Shown here: positions 14,231 through 21,314 of the stretch, one piece after another
How positions within the stretch are numbered: position 1 is the stretch's first letter
Layout: each line of letters starts with the position of its first letter
Assembly: GCA_029782135.1 (NCBI GenBank)
Contig: JAKOVI010000090.1
Coordinates: 1-47,107 of the forward strand
Direction: 5' to 3'
Length of the DNA: 47,107 bases
Source: Bacillota bacterium
GTDB lineage: Bacteria; Bacillota; UBA4882; UBA10575
Position numbers and translations under genes: made by a program
Notes under the pieces: model-generated
Seen by the model: only the letters and a program-made list of their open reading frames with translations
Told to the model about the DNA's origin: nothing
Databases searched by the model: none

Positions 14231-15133
14231 ATGAATCGTCCGATCATTGAAACCGATCTCCCGGGAATACCAAAACGCAGTGGCAAAGTGCGGGATCTTT
14301 ATGATTTCGGGGACTGCCTGTTATTGGTTGCTACGGACCGGATCTCGGCTTTTGATCAGATTCTCCCGGATCCGATTCCCGATAAAGGCAAAATCTTGAC
14401 TGCGCTGGCTGCCTTCTGGTTTAAGTTAACCGGTGAGGAGTTTCCGAACCATCTAATCACGACTGAGGTTGAGGATTATCCGGAGGAACTCAGGCCTTAC
14501 GCTTCTCTCCTCCGGGGCCGGTCGATGCTGGTGAAAAAAGGGATCGTCATCCCGGTCGAATGTGTGGTCCGTGGTTACCTGGCCGGTTCCGGCTGGCGGG
14601 AATACCGGAAAACGGGTGAAATTTGCGGGGTAAAATTACCGGCCGGTTTGCAGGAGAGTGACAAGTTACCGGAGCCGCTCTTTACCCCCACCACCAAAGC
14701 GCAGGTCGGTCACGATCAACCGCTTACCCCCGGCAAACTGGTGAATTTGGTCGGGAGTGAAGTGGCGGCGAAATTGGAAGCACTTTCGCTCGCCTTATAC
14801 CGCACCGGGGCGAAAAAGGCGGAAGAGGCCGGGATTATTATTGCCGATACCAAGTTTGAATTTGCCTGGGTAGGCGATGAACTCATGGTGGTGGATGAGA
14901 TCTTTACTCCGGATTCATCCCGGTTTTGGCCGTTGGCCGAATACCAACCGGGAAAAAGCCAACCGAGTTTCGACAAGCAATACATCCGGGATTACCTGGT
15001 GAACAGCGGCTGGGATTTTAACCCGCCGGCCCCCCACTTGCCGGCGGAGGTCATTAACAAGACCAGGGAAAAGTACCTGGAAGCTTACCAGCGTCTAACC
15101 GGAAAGCAGGTGGTTTGTGAATGCGGGTTTTAA
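14231..15133 (+). CDS. purC: SAICAR synthetase
   Basis: PurC joins CAIR and aspartate using ATP. The 300-residue protein is of the longer PurC type, with KRSGKVRDLYDFGD, LLVATDRISAFDQILPDPIPDKG, PVECVVRGYLAGSGWREY, TPTTKAQVGHDQ and VDEIFTPDSSRFWP. Start ATG at 14231 behind AAGGAGG. Its last 13 bases overlap the purD start, so the two are translationally coupled. Confidence 0.95.
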   Translation: MNRPIIETDLPGIPKRSGKVRDLYDFGDCLLLVATDRISAFDQILPDPIPDKGKILTALAAFWFKLTGEEFPNHLITTEVEDYPEELRPYASLLRGRSMLVKKGIVIPVECVVRGYLAGSGWREYRKTGEICGVKLPAGLQESDKLPEPLFTPTTKAQVGHDQPLTPGKLVNLVGSEVAAKLEALSLALYRTGAKKAEEAGIIIADTKFEFAWVGDELMVVDEIFTPDSSRFWPLAEYQPGKSQPSFDKQYIRDYLVNSGWDFNPPAPHLPAEVINKTREKYLEAYQRLTGKQVVCECGF

Positions 15134-16398
15134 TTATCGGGGCAGGAGGCCGAGAACACGCTTTAGCCTGGAAGATTGCGCAAAGTCCCAAGGTTGAGAA
15201 GATCTATGCCGCCCCCGGCAACGACGGAATGGCTGCGCTGGCCGAACCGGTGATGGTTGATTGCAATAGTATGGAAGCGCTTGCCGATTGGGCGGAGGCG
15301 CACCGGATTGATCTGACAGTGGTCGGGTCCGAAGTTTACCTGGCGCTGGGGATTACCGATCACTTTGCCCGGCGGGGACTGAAGGTTTTCGGTCCGTCGC
15401 AACAGGCGGCCCAACTCGAGTCCAGCAAGGTCTTTGCCAAGCGGTTGATGACGAAATATGGAGTTCCCACCGCTGCTTTTAGAGTTTTCACCGATCCGGC
15501 GGCCGCCCTTGCCTATATTGAGGCAACCCCGGGGCCGTTGGTGGTTAAAGCGGACGGCCTGGCGGCAGGGAAAGGGGTCGTCGTTGCCGCTACGCAAGAT
15601 GAGGCAAAGGCAGCCGTCCGTCAGTTGATGGAAGAAAGAGTTTATGGCGATGCCGGAAAAGAAATTGTCATTGAGGAACGGCTGGAGGGGGAAGAGGTTA
15701 CCCTGTTAGCGCTCGCCGACGGAAAGGAGATTAAACCGTTGATCCCTGCTCAGGATCACAAACGGCTCTTGGACGGGGATCACGGCCCGAATACCGGAGG
15801 AATGGGAGCCTACGCTCCAGCCAGCGTGCTGACCCCGGAACTCTTAAGCCAGGTGGAAGAGCGGATCTTACGCCCGGTAATCCAGGGCATGGCAAAAGAA
15901 GGCCACCCGTACGTTGGCCTGCTTTATGCCGGTCTGATGATTACCGCTTCGGGACCGCAGGTCATTGAGTTTAATGTCCGTTTTGGCGATCCTGAGGCAC
16001 AGGTGGTGCTTCCCTTACTCCGGAATGACCTGGTCGAGTTGATGCTCGCTACTTTGCAGGGCGAACTGCACCGGCAACCGCTCGAGTGGGAGCAAAAGGC
16101 CGCCGCGTGCGTTGTATTGGCTTCGCAGGGATATCCGGCTGCTTACGAAGTCGGGAAAGAGATTACCGGCCTGGCGGCGGCGGAAAACCTTTCTGACCTG
16201 TTGGTCTTTCATGCAGGAACAAAGTTCAAGGATGGGAAATGGCAGACTGCGGGGGGAAGGGTTCTGAACCTGGTCGGCTTGGGAGACGATATCGAGGCAG
16301 CCCTGCGTGTCGCCTATCATGGTGCGGCGCTTGTTAAATTTGAAGGTGTGCATTTCCGGTCTGATATTGGCTGGCGGGAACTGGCCAGGAAACGGTAG
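15121..16398 (+). CDS. purD: Phosphoribosylamine-glycine ligase
   Basis: PurD (GAR synthetase) ligates glycine to phosphoribosylamine with ATP. The 425-residue ATP-grasp protein begins MRVLIIGAGGREHALAWKI and shows VKADGLAAGKGVVVA, QDHKRLLDGDHGPNTGGMGAY and FNVRFGDPEAQVVLP (metal-binding). It overlaps purC by 13 bases and is the last gene of the operon. The next genes are on the opposite strand, and no strong terminator is evident in the 48 bases between them. The enzymes for several other purine steps (purF, purL/Q/S, purH) are not in this window. Confidence 0.95.
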   Translation: MRVLIIGAGGREHALAWKIAQSPKVEKIYAAPGNDGMAALAEPVMVDCNSMEALADWAEAHRIDLTVVGSEVYLALGITDHFARRGLKVFGPSQQAAQLESSKVFAKRLMTKYGVPTAAFRVFTDPAAALAYIEATPGPLVVKADGLAAGKGVVVAATQDEAKAAVRQLMEERVYGDAGKEIVIEERLEGEEVTLLALADGKEIKPLIPAQDHKRLLDGDHGPNTGGMGAYAPASVLTPELLSQVEERILRPVIQGMAKEGHPYVGLLYAGLMITASGPQVIEFNVRFGDPEAQVVLPLLRNDLVELMLATLQGELHRQPLEWEQKAAACVVLASQGYPAAYEVGKEITGLAAAENLSDLLVFHAGTKFKDGKWQTAGGRVLNLVGLGDDIEAALRVAYHGAALVKFEGVHFRSDIGWRELARKR

Positions 16399-16446
16399 AA
16401 CCGGTTAAAAAGATCGCCGTGTTGTGACCAAGGATTAGTACAATTA

Positions 16447-17235
16447 CTACATTAAAGGGTCGCAGCGCGGCGTTTTGCTTCTTCTTATCTTTTTGACCTG
16501 GTTGACCAGGAGGGTTGCCAGGCGTAAAAATGAAAAGGGAACGGTCGTTTTGGTGATGAGTTGGTAATGGGCGCCCGACTCCAAGGCCGCAGTGAGATCG
16601 GCCGGTTCTTTAATGGTCTGCCGGAAAATCACCCCGCCGCGGGCTAAATCAGGCAGGCGGTGGAAATCTGAGCCGGAGATCATTTTTAAATTATGTTTCT
16701 TCGCAAAGGAGAAGGCCAGTTCATTATTGGAGTTCTGGTGGGGATTCCCGTTGTAGACTTCAACCCCGTCCAGGAGGCCGGGGTTGGCCGGGGTGTTACC
16801 GGGACGGAAAGGATGGGCCTGGAAGATTAGGATTTTATACGTGGGAGCCAAACTGTCGACCAGGCGACGGAACTTTTCCAAGTTTAACTTATAAAGCTCG
16901 GGATGGTCTTTCAGAAAGGCTTCATCGATCCCGTAGACCAGGAACTCGCGGGGCGATTTATTGAATTTGAGTTCGATCCCTAAAAACACTTTGAGGCCAA
17001 TTTTTTCCCCTTCTTTGTAGGCACTGCGGTAGCCGCGGAGAAAACGGTCGATCTTTTCTTCCCAGGTCATCCAGGTGGGGAGCCTGCGAAAATAACCTTT
17101 ATTATAGTGGTCGGTAATGACGATCCCGTCATAACCGGCTTTTTTATATAACTCGGCAACCACTTGGCCTTTAGTGCGCCCGCAAAAACTGGTCTCACGC
17201 GTATGGACATGGAGGTCAAGACGGCAAGTACTCAT
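16447..17235 (-). CDS. PHP-domain metal-dependent phosphoesterase, paralog A
   Basis: A 262-residue single-domain PHP protein predicted to hydrolyse a phosphoester with two or three metal ions. The ligand motifs are DLHVHT (7-12), ITDHY (~40), GIEL (~86), FQAHPFR (~139) and GSDFH (~190). A CG pair follows the first motif (TSFCG), shared with the next PHP gene. ATG at 17235 with AGGAG upstream. The two proteins align almost without gaps over ~220 residues at roughly half identity, so they are a tandem duplication. This copy has its own promoter and structured leader. Substrate unknown; such proteins act on nucleotides, phosphorylated sugars or nucleic-acid ends. Confidence 0.85.
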   Translation of the reverse strand: MSTCRLDLHVHTRETSFCGRTKGQVVAELYKKAGYDGIVITDHYNKGYFRRLPTWMTWEEKIDRFLRGYRSAYKEGEKIGLKVFLGIELKFNKSPREFLVYGIDEAFLKDHPELYKLNLEKFRRLVDSLAPTYKILIFQAHPFRPGNTPANPGLLDGVEVYNGNPHQNSNNELAFSFAKKHNLKMISGSDFHRLPDLARGGVIFRQTIKEPADLTAALESGAHYQLITKTTVPFSFLRLATLLVNQVKKIRRSKTPRCDPLM

Positions 17236-17334
17236 CTGCTGCTCCTGTTGGATTGGGTAGAAGTTTAAGATTATTATCTGCAGATTTACGGGAAGTATGA
17301 GGATGCCGGGTTAGCTTTGGGGGAAAAGAGGAAG

Positions 17335-17364
17335 GAAAAGAAAAGAGCCACCTGTGTAGGTGGC
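17335..17364 (-). terminator. Terminator at the end of the structured leader
   Basis: On the minus strand GCCACCT (17364-17358), loop ACAC and AGGTGGC (17353-17347) form a perfect stem, followed by TCTTTTCTTTT. It lies ~100 bases before the PHP gene start, the position of an attenuator. Alternatively it ends a small RNA. Confidence 0.75.
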
Positions 17365-17510
17365 GAATCTTATATTTGAAAAAGATGAATAGATTTAATT
17401 GCGAAACTCTCTCTGACTGCCGGCGTGGTCAAGAGAAAGGCGAGCAACTGCAGCTGATGGGCCCTATCAACCGGAGCGCTCTACGCTCCTTGGTAACCTA
17501 CCGCGAAGCG
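17335..17510 (-). ncRNA. Structured leader or small RNA of unrecognised family
   Basis: Between a good minus-strand promoter and a terminator lies a ~175-base transcript with strong structure and no reading frame of note. Helices visible on the minus strand include GGAGCG/CGCTCC, TGAT...ATCA enclosing GGGCCC, TCTCT-TGAC/GTCA-GAGAGA with a one-base bulge, and GGTA/TACC near the 5' end. I compared it by eye with common riboswitch, T-box, 6S and SRP patterns and found no match. It precedes the PHP gene on the same strand, so it may be a riboswitch with a terminator platform, or an independent sRNA. Confidence 0.5.
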
Positions 17511-17517
17511 TATTTTA

Positions 17518-17546
17518 ATATTAGCATATGAGAGAAAAAAATGCAA
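17518..17546 (-). promoter_or_regulatory. Promoter of the structured leader
   Basis: Minus strand: TTGCAT (17546-17541), a 17-base spacer and TAATAT (17523-17518). The start would be near 17510. The AT-rich flank contains two AAAAATTTTT tracts. Confidence 0.7.
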
Positions 17547-17631
17547 TACTTTTTTACAAAAATTTTTGAGGGAAAGATAAAAATTTTTGGGTGGGGAAAT
17601 ATGTCCCGATTTCTTACGCCGCCGGGCAAGC

Positions 17632-18393
17632 CTAACTTGTTCTCTGTTCATTATTTAAGTCTTTGCGGAATGAGGCTTTCAACCGCCAGAAGCTAAGGGG
17701 AAGGCTGGGATTGGTAATTACAGTGATCCCGCGCTTCTCCTTTAAGGTAGTGACAAGATCGTTGACCGTTTCAATTGGCTGGGGGAGAAGAATTCCCCCG
17801 CGGGCGAGATCCGTCAAGCGGTGAAAATCCGAACCGGAGATCATGGTCAGCTGATTAATCCGGGCGAAGGCCGCGGCCAGGTGATTGTATGAATTATGAC
17901 GGGGATTGCCGTTATGCACTTCGACGCCGTCCAGGAGATCCGGGGCGGCGGGGTTCAAGCCCTCTCGAAAAGGATGCGCTTGAAAGATCAGGATCCGGTA
18001 AGCAGGAGCCAGGGAGGCCACCAGTTCGCGAAATCCTTTTAAACCAAGGTGGTGTAAATTGGGGTAGGTGCGGAGAAAATCCTCATCAAAGCCATAAACC
18101 AGGTAATCGTTGGGGGAATCGGTAAATCGTATCTCCATTCCTAAAAAGACTTTTAACCCAAGTTTACTCCCTGCCGCGCAGGCCTGGTGGTACTCGTAGA
18201 GGAACAGATCGATCGTTTTCTGCCAGGAGAGGTTTGCTGCAAACTGGGTAAAAAACTCCGCATGGTAATGGTTGGTAATGACGATCCCGTCATAACCGGC
18301 TTTTTTGTAGAGTTCGGCGACGGTGGCACCGTTCACTTTGCCACAAGTACTGGTTCCGATCGTATGGACGTGGGGATCTAGGCAAAAGGTCAT
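17632..18393 (-). CDS. PHP-domain metal-dependent phosphoesterase, paralog B
   Basis: About 253 residues, the sister of the PHP protein at 16447-17235. It carries DPHVHT, ITNHY (Asp replaced by Asn at the second motif), GMEI, FQAHPFR and GSDFH, and the same CG pair after the first motif (TSTCG). The start is taken at the ATG at 18393 because the alignment with the paralog begins there. A TTG at 18438 would add 15 residues and lacks a ribosome binding site; the nearest AGGAG to the ATG is 14 bases away. The ITNHY change affects a residue that normally contributes to metal binding, so activity may differ from the paralog. Confidence 0.85.
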   Translation of the reverse strand: MTFCLDPHVHTIGTSTCGKVNGATVAELYKKAGYDGIVITNHYHAEFFTQFAANLSWQKTIDLFLYEYHQACAAGSKLGLKVFLGMEIRFTDSPNDYLVYGFDEDFLRTYPNLHHLGLKGFRELVASLAPAYRILIFQAHPFREGLNPAAPDLLDGVEVHNGNPRHNSYNHLAAAFARINQLTMISGSDFHRLTDLARGGILLPQPIETVNDLVTTLKEKRGITVITNPSLPLSFWRLKASFRKDLNNEQRTS

Positions 18394-18542
18394 GTCTTTA
18401 TCTTCATCTCCTGCTGGATTAATAATATTGATTATCAATTATTGTAATAAATTGTATGATTGACGAGTTTAGTGTGGCCGGTATGTTTTTTTCCGGTTAA
18501 ACGATCATTTAGTGAAGCTGTAATTCCCTGGTGAACATTAAT

Positions 18543-18571
18543 ATTATAAGGAAAAGACCAGGGGAAAACAA
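18543..18571 (-). promoter_or_regulatory. Promoter for PHP paralog B
   Basis: Minus strand: TTGTTT, a 17-base spacer and TATAAT at 18548-18543. It leaves an untranslated leader of ~140 bases that contains an AT-rich palindrome around TTGATAATCAA (about 18428-18438). Confidence 0.5.
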
Positions 18572-18663
18572 GGTATAAGTGACATTTTAACAGAAAGGTT
18601 CAACACAGTAATGGTTTAGGATAACATTTTCACAGACTTGACAACTACAGCCATAGTTATTGC

Positions 18664-18692
18664 TTGACGACGTGAAAAAGGATTGGTAAAAT
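18664..18692 (+). promoter_or_regulatory. Promoter of the tetR operon
   Basis: TTGACG (18664-18669), a 17-base spacer and TAAAAT (18687-18692), about 50 bases before the TetR start. A second TTGACA at 18638 has no matching -10. Confidence 0.65.
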
Positions 18693-18708
18693 AAACAGTG
18701 TACAATTA

Positions 18709-18723
18709 TTGAACGTTGTTTAA
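18709..18723 (+). promoter_or_regulatory. Possible TetR operator
   Basis: TTGAAC-GTT-GTTTAA is a near-palindrome with one mismatch, placed just downstream of the expected start of transcription and before the tetR gene. This is a typical position for self-repression. Assignment is inference. Confidence 0.35.
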
Positions 18724-18744
18724 AAATAAAGACAGGTGAGGTCT

Positions 18745-19365
18745 TTGGGAAGAAAACGCCAGTTTCTAAAGCAGGAAGAAATCAAGGCGAACATCCTGAA
18801 CGCGGCCCGCAAGGTGGTCGCGGAAGAGGGATTTCAAGGATTGTCAATCCGGAAGATTACAAGGTTAATCGATTATTCACCGGGGATTGTCTATCATTAC
18901 TTCCGAGATAAGGAAGAGATTATTGAAGCCATAGTCAACGAAGGATATGAACGAATCCTGGCTTCCATCGCCTCTGTCCCGCGGAACGAAACGCAACCGG
19001 AAACTGAAATTAAGGAGGTATTTACCAAGTACCTCAAGGCTGCGCTGAAGGCACCGGAAGAGTATAAAACATTTTTGTTGAGCGAAAACCCCTCAATTTT
19101 GGCAAAAACATCTCTCCTGACCAAAGGAATCATGCAGCGTAGTCGGACTCTTCAGGCCTTGGGAGAGGTGATTCAGAGAGGTGTTGAGCTCGGTAAATTC
19201 ACGCCTTGTGATCCGGAATTGACGGCGCAGATCATTTGGACCTCCGTCTTTGGCTTGATTATTAAAATTATTATTGAAGGAAACATCCCGGAAGAACAAA
19301 TCGAAAGACTTGTTGAGCAGGAATTTAAGCTGCTCTTTAATGGATTGCTGGCACGGAAGGAATAA
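18745..19365 (+). CDS. TetR/AcrR-family transcriptional regulator
   Basis: About 206 residues. The N-terminal ~60 residues form the TetR helix-turn-helix (ILNAARKVVAEEGFQGLSIR, then SPGIVYHYFRDKEEIIEAIV). The C-terminal ligand/dimer domain is helical and divergent. I choose the TTG at 18745 (MGRKRQF) after AGGTGAG; a GTG at 18736 would add three residues. It is the first gene of a unit with a flavodoxin-like protein and a phosphatidyltransferase, and likely senses a membrane or redox-related ligand, which is inference only. Confidence 0.9.
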   Translation: MGRKRQFLKQEEIKANILNAARKVVAEEGFQGLSIRKITRLIDYSPGIVYHYFRDKEEIIEAIVNEGYERILASIASVPRNETQPETEIKEVFTKYLKAALKAPEEYKTFLLSENPSILAKTSLLTKGIMQRSRTLQALGEVIQRGVELGKFTPCDPELTAQIIWTSVFGLIIKIIIEGNIPEEQIERLVEQEFKLLFNGLLARKE

Positions 19366-19390
19366 ATATTTCATTTAAGGAGGAAAAAGA

Positions 19391-19945
19391 ATGAAGTACA
19401 TCTTGAACGGAATTGGCGTTTTATTTACTTTACTCTTGGTCTTTATGGTTTTGTTTGTGGGTGTAGTTACCGCGGCCAATAAGCCAAAGGGCGACAACGA
19501 ACAGGTCTTATCAGGTAAGGATGGAATCACGAAGAAAGCCATGATCATTTACCAGCCAGGCTTCACCAAGTTTACGACTCGGATTGCCCGGGAATTGGCC
19601 GCTGGGATAAACGCGGGCGGTTATGGAGTAACGATCAACCATCCAGGAAAGCATCTTTCTACCGATTTGTCTGGGTATGAACTGGTTATTTTTGGTTCAC
19701 CGACCTATGCCGGGCAATTAACCAAAGCGCTTACCAACTATCTGACACAGGTTTGCCCGCAGTTGGTAAAAGCAACAGGGGAGTCGCCCCGCATTGTTCT
19801 GTTTGCCACCGGTGGACTTGCTCAGACGGAAGAGTTTGAACGTCTGGACGGGATGCTTGCCGGCTTGAATGTCGTCAAAAAAGTGAAGTTTTCATCCAAA
19901 GAGCAGAGTGCTTACGATCTGGGTCTTGAATTGGCGCAAAAATGA
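19391..19945 (+). CDS. Membrane-anchored flavodoxin-like protein
   Basis: A 184-residue protein with one N-terminal membrane segment (~7-29) and then a flavodoxin fold. The first strand and loop AMIIYQPGFTKFTTRIARELA (about 51-70) occupy the FMN-phosphate site, and GSPTYAGQLTKALTNYL gives the second flavin loop. The first loop (QPGFTKF) is unlike the usual TGNT, so flavin binding is likely but not certain. ATG with AAGGAGG upstream. Its stop overlaps the next start as ATGA, showing coupling to the phosphatidyltransferase. Orientation (extracytoplasmic or cytoplasmic domain) is not clear from sequence. Confidence 0.75.
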   Translation: MKYILNGIGVLFTLLLVFMVLFVGVVTAANKPKGDNEQVLSGKDGITKKAMIIYQPGFTKFTTRIARELAAGINAGGYGVTINHPGKHLSTDLSGYELVIFGSPTYAGQLTKALTNYLTQVCPQLVKATGESPRIVLFATGGLAQTEEFERLDGMLAGLNVVKKVKFSSKEQSAYDLGLELAQK

Positions 19946-20526
19946 CAGTACTTACCGAGAAGATGATAAATCGTTGGAGGGGAATACTCCCAAATCTTAT
20001 TACTTTTTCCCGGATCGTTTTGACTTTGCTTGTGAATTATTATATTTTCGCTCGCTTTAGCGAAATAGGGATTCCCCTTTTTCTTCTCGGTTTAATCTTT
20101 TTCACCGATTATCTGGATGGCAAGCTTGCCCGCTTATGGGGGACGGTCTCTCCCGGCGGGGCCGTCCTGGATCTGCTGGCTGACTTCTTTTTTATGTTCC
20201 TCTCTTATTTGGTCTTGCATTCCTTTAGGATTGTTCCACTCTGGTTTATCTTCCTTGTTTTTGTGAAATTTACCGAATTTGTATTTACCTCCATTTATCT
20301 AAAAAGACTTCGTGAAGGAAATAAGGTTTTCATCTTTGATTTTTTGGGCCGGTTGGTGGCGGCTGTCTTTTATCTACTACCCGCGCTTTTATATAGTTCC
20401 TATCAGTTGTCACCGGTGCTCTATACCTTTTGTGTCAATAAGTTAACTTACATAATCTGTTTTTTTGCACTAATCTCTTCCGCTGACAGGATTAGAAAAT
20501 GCCTTGTCCCCATTCAGCGCGAATGA
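19942..20526 (+). CDS. CDP-alcohol phosphatidyltransferase
   Basis: A 194-residue integral membrane enzyme that would join a CDP-activated lipid to an alcohol, as in phosphatidylglycerophosphate or cardiolipin-type synthesis. The complete family signature D-x2-DG-x2-AR-x8-G-x3-D-x3-D is present, starting at TDYLDGKLAR and ending DLLAD (about residues 56-81). Around it lie five to six hydrophobic helices. It starts on the ATGA overlap with the flavodoxin-like gene. The alcohol substrate is unknown; the pairing with a TetR and a flavodoxin-like protein suggests a special membrane function. Confidence 0.85.
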   Translation: MTVLTEKMINRWRGILPNLITFSRIVLTLLVNYYIFARFSEIGIPLFLLGLIFFTDYLDGKLARLWGTVSPGGAVLDLLADFFFMFLSYLVLHSFRIVPLWFIFLVFVKFTEFVFTSIYLKRLREGNKVFIFDFLGRLVAAVFYLLPALLYSSYQLSPVLYTFCVNKLTYIICFFALISSADRIRKCLVPIQRE

Positions 20527-20583
20527 TCATACCGGTCGCGGGAAGGTCTTTGGTTGGTTTTTCTGCCTTTTTTGAAAAACCTA

Positions 20584-20612
20584 TTGACTTATCCAATTTT
20601 CTGTGTTATCAT
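20584..20612 (+). promoter_or_regulatory. Promoter of the tRNA gene
   Basis: TTGACT (20584-20589), a 17-base spacer and TATCAT (20607-20612), 14 bases before the tRNA. Confidence 0.75.
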
Positions 20613-20625
20613 TAATTTTGCTTCG

Positions 20626-20702
20626 GGGGGGGTAGCCCAGTTGGTTAGAGCGCTACGTTGACATCGTAGAGGTCAGCGGTTCGAGCCCGCTCCTCCCCAC
20701 CA
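20626..20702 (+). tRNA. tRNA-Val (anticodon GAC)
   Basis: A complete cloverleaf of 77 bases with encoded CCA. The acceptor GGGGGGG pairs with CCTCCCC (one G-U), with D arm GCCC/GAGC, anticodon stem CTACG/CGTAG with loop TTGACAT (anticodon GAC, Val GUC/GUU), and T arm with GTTCGAG. It is a single-gene transcript with its own promoter and terminator. Confidence 0.97.
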
Positions 20703-20714
20703 TAAAGAAAGATC

Positions 20715-20739
20715 AAGCAGGGGTTTCCTGCTTTTTTTT
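20715..20739 (+). terminator. Terminator of the tRNA gene
   Basis: AAGCAGG (20715-20721), loop GGTTT and CCTGCTT (20727-20733), ending in a run of eight T. Confidence 0.85.
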
Positions 20740-20799
20740 ATTTTTGCCCCACCTTTCAAAATCTCCCGCTTTTATATATTTTTTGCTGACGTTAAGTAC

Positions 20800-20828
20800 T
20801 TGTAAAGTGGAGGGGCTTATGCTATAAT
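20800..20828 (+). promoter_or_regulatory. Promoter of the yqzL-pheST transcript
   Basis: TTGTAA (20800-20805), a 17-base spacer and TATAAT (20823-20828) with an upstream TG (extended -10). No other promoter is seen before the T-box. Confidence 0.75.
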
Positions 20829-20880
20829 GTGAATAAATGGCGGACAGAGGTGACCAGAATAATAGAAGGGGAGGGGTTTT

Positions 20881-20976
20881 ATGATCCTTTCCGCAGAATT
20901 TTTCTGGAGACTTTTTGAGATTACCGGTTCGATCACTGCATACCTGTTATATAAGGAATTTATTAATCTCAATTAG
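20881..20976 (+). CDS. YqzL-like micro-protein in the pheST leader
   Basis: A 31-codon gene preceded by GGGGAGGGG. Its product (…FFWRLFEITGSITAYLLYKEF…) matches the YqzL-like family of very small Firmicutes proteins, with the typical W-x2-F-x3-G-x-I-x-AYLLYKE pattern. In Bacillus yqzL lies upstream of recO. Here it lies between the promoter and the T-box, so it would be translated from every leader transcript, including those that terminate. Function of the family is unknown. Confidence 0.7.
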   Translation: MILSAEFFWRLFEITGSITAYLLYKEFINLN

Positions 20977-20984
20977 AGTAAAGA

Positions 20985-21246
20985 AAAGAAAGACGAAGAA
21001 AGAAAAAGAGACCGTTATGAACGGTACAGGGAGGAATGGGTAATTGAGAACATTCCCCGGGATGACGGTTGAGTTCCTTCTGGAGTCGCCGGCTGAAATG
21101 TAGAGTAGGCTGTGCCGGTTTCCACCGTTACGGAAAAGATATTTGGACGTCAGTCAAATATCGCTGAGTTGAGTCTGTAAGACTAATATGGGTGGTACCG
21201 CGGAAGTAGCCTTTCGTCCCTAACTGGGTCGGAAGGTTTTTGTTTT
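20985..21246 (+). promoter_or_regulatory. T-box leader sensing uncharged tRNA-Phe
   Basis: The hallmark T-box sequence GGGTGGTACCGCGG is at 21190-21203, followed by CCTTTCGTCCC and the terminator. Upstream the stem I region begins near 20985-21010 with CCGTT/AACGG helices; a TTC triplet in GAGTTCCTTC (about 21070-21080) is a candidate Phe specifier. The downstream genes pheS and pheT fix the amino acid. Uncharged tRNA-Phe pairs with the specifier and with TGGT, favouring the antiterminator. Stem I limits and the specifier are approximate. Confidence 0.9.
21210..21246 (+). terminator. T-box terminator
   Basis: CCTTTCGTCCC (21210-21220) pairs with GGGTCGGAAGG (21226-21236) with mismatches, followed by TTTTTGTTTT. 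It competes with the antiterminator formed with GGGTGGTACCGCGG. Confidence 0.85.
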
Positions 21247-21314
21247 ATCTATGTTTAATTAAGTTAAAAGCCTCAACCTAAATTGGTGCGCTTGAATTGG
21301 AGGGATGTTAGGAA

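Noticed and set aside
17401-17510. Plus-strand reading of the structured region as a SAM-type riboswitch (TCAAGAGA, GGGCCCTAT, GAAGCG)
   Set aside because: The closing P1 helix and the GAGGGA core are missing, and no gene follows on the plus strand; the promoter and terminator both face the minus strand.
18426-18447. AT-rich palindrome around TTGATAATCAA resembling a Fur box
   Set aside because: Matches only part of the 7-1-7 pattern and the region is AT-rich, so chance is likely.
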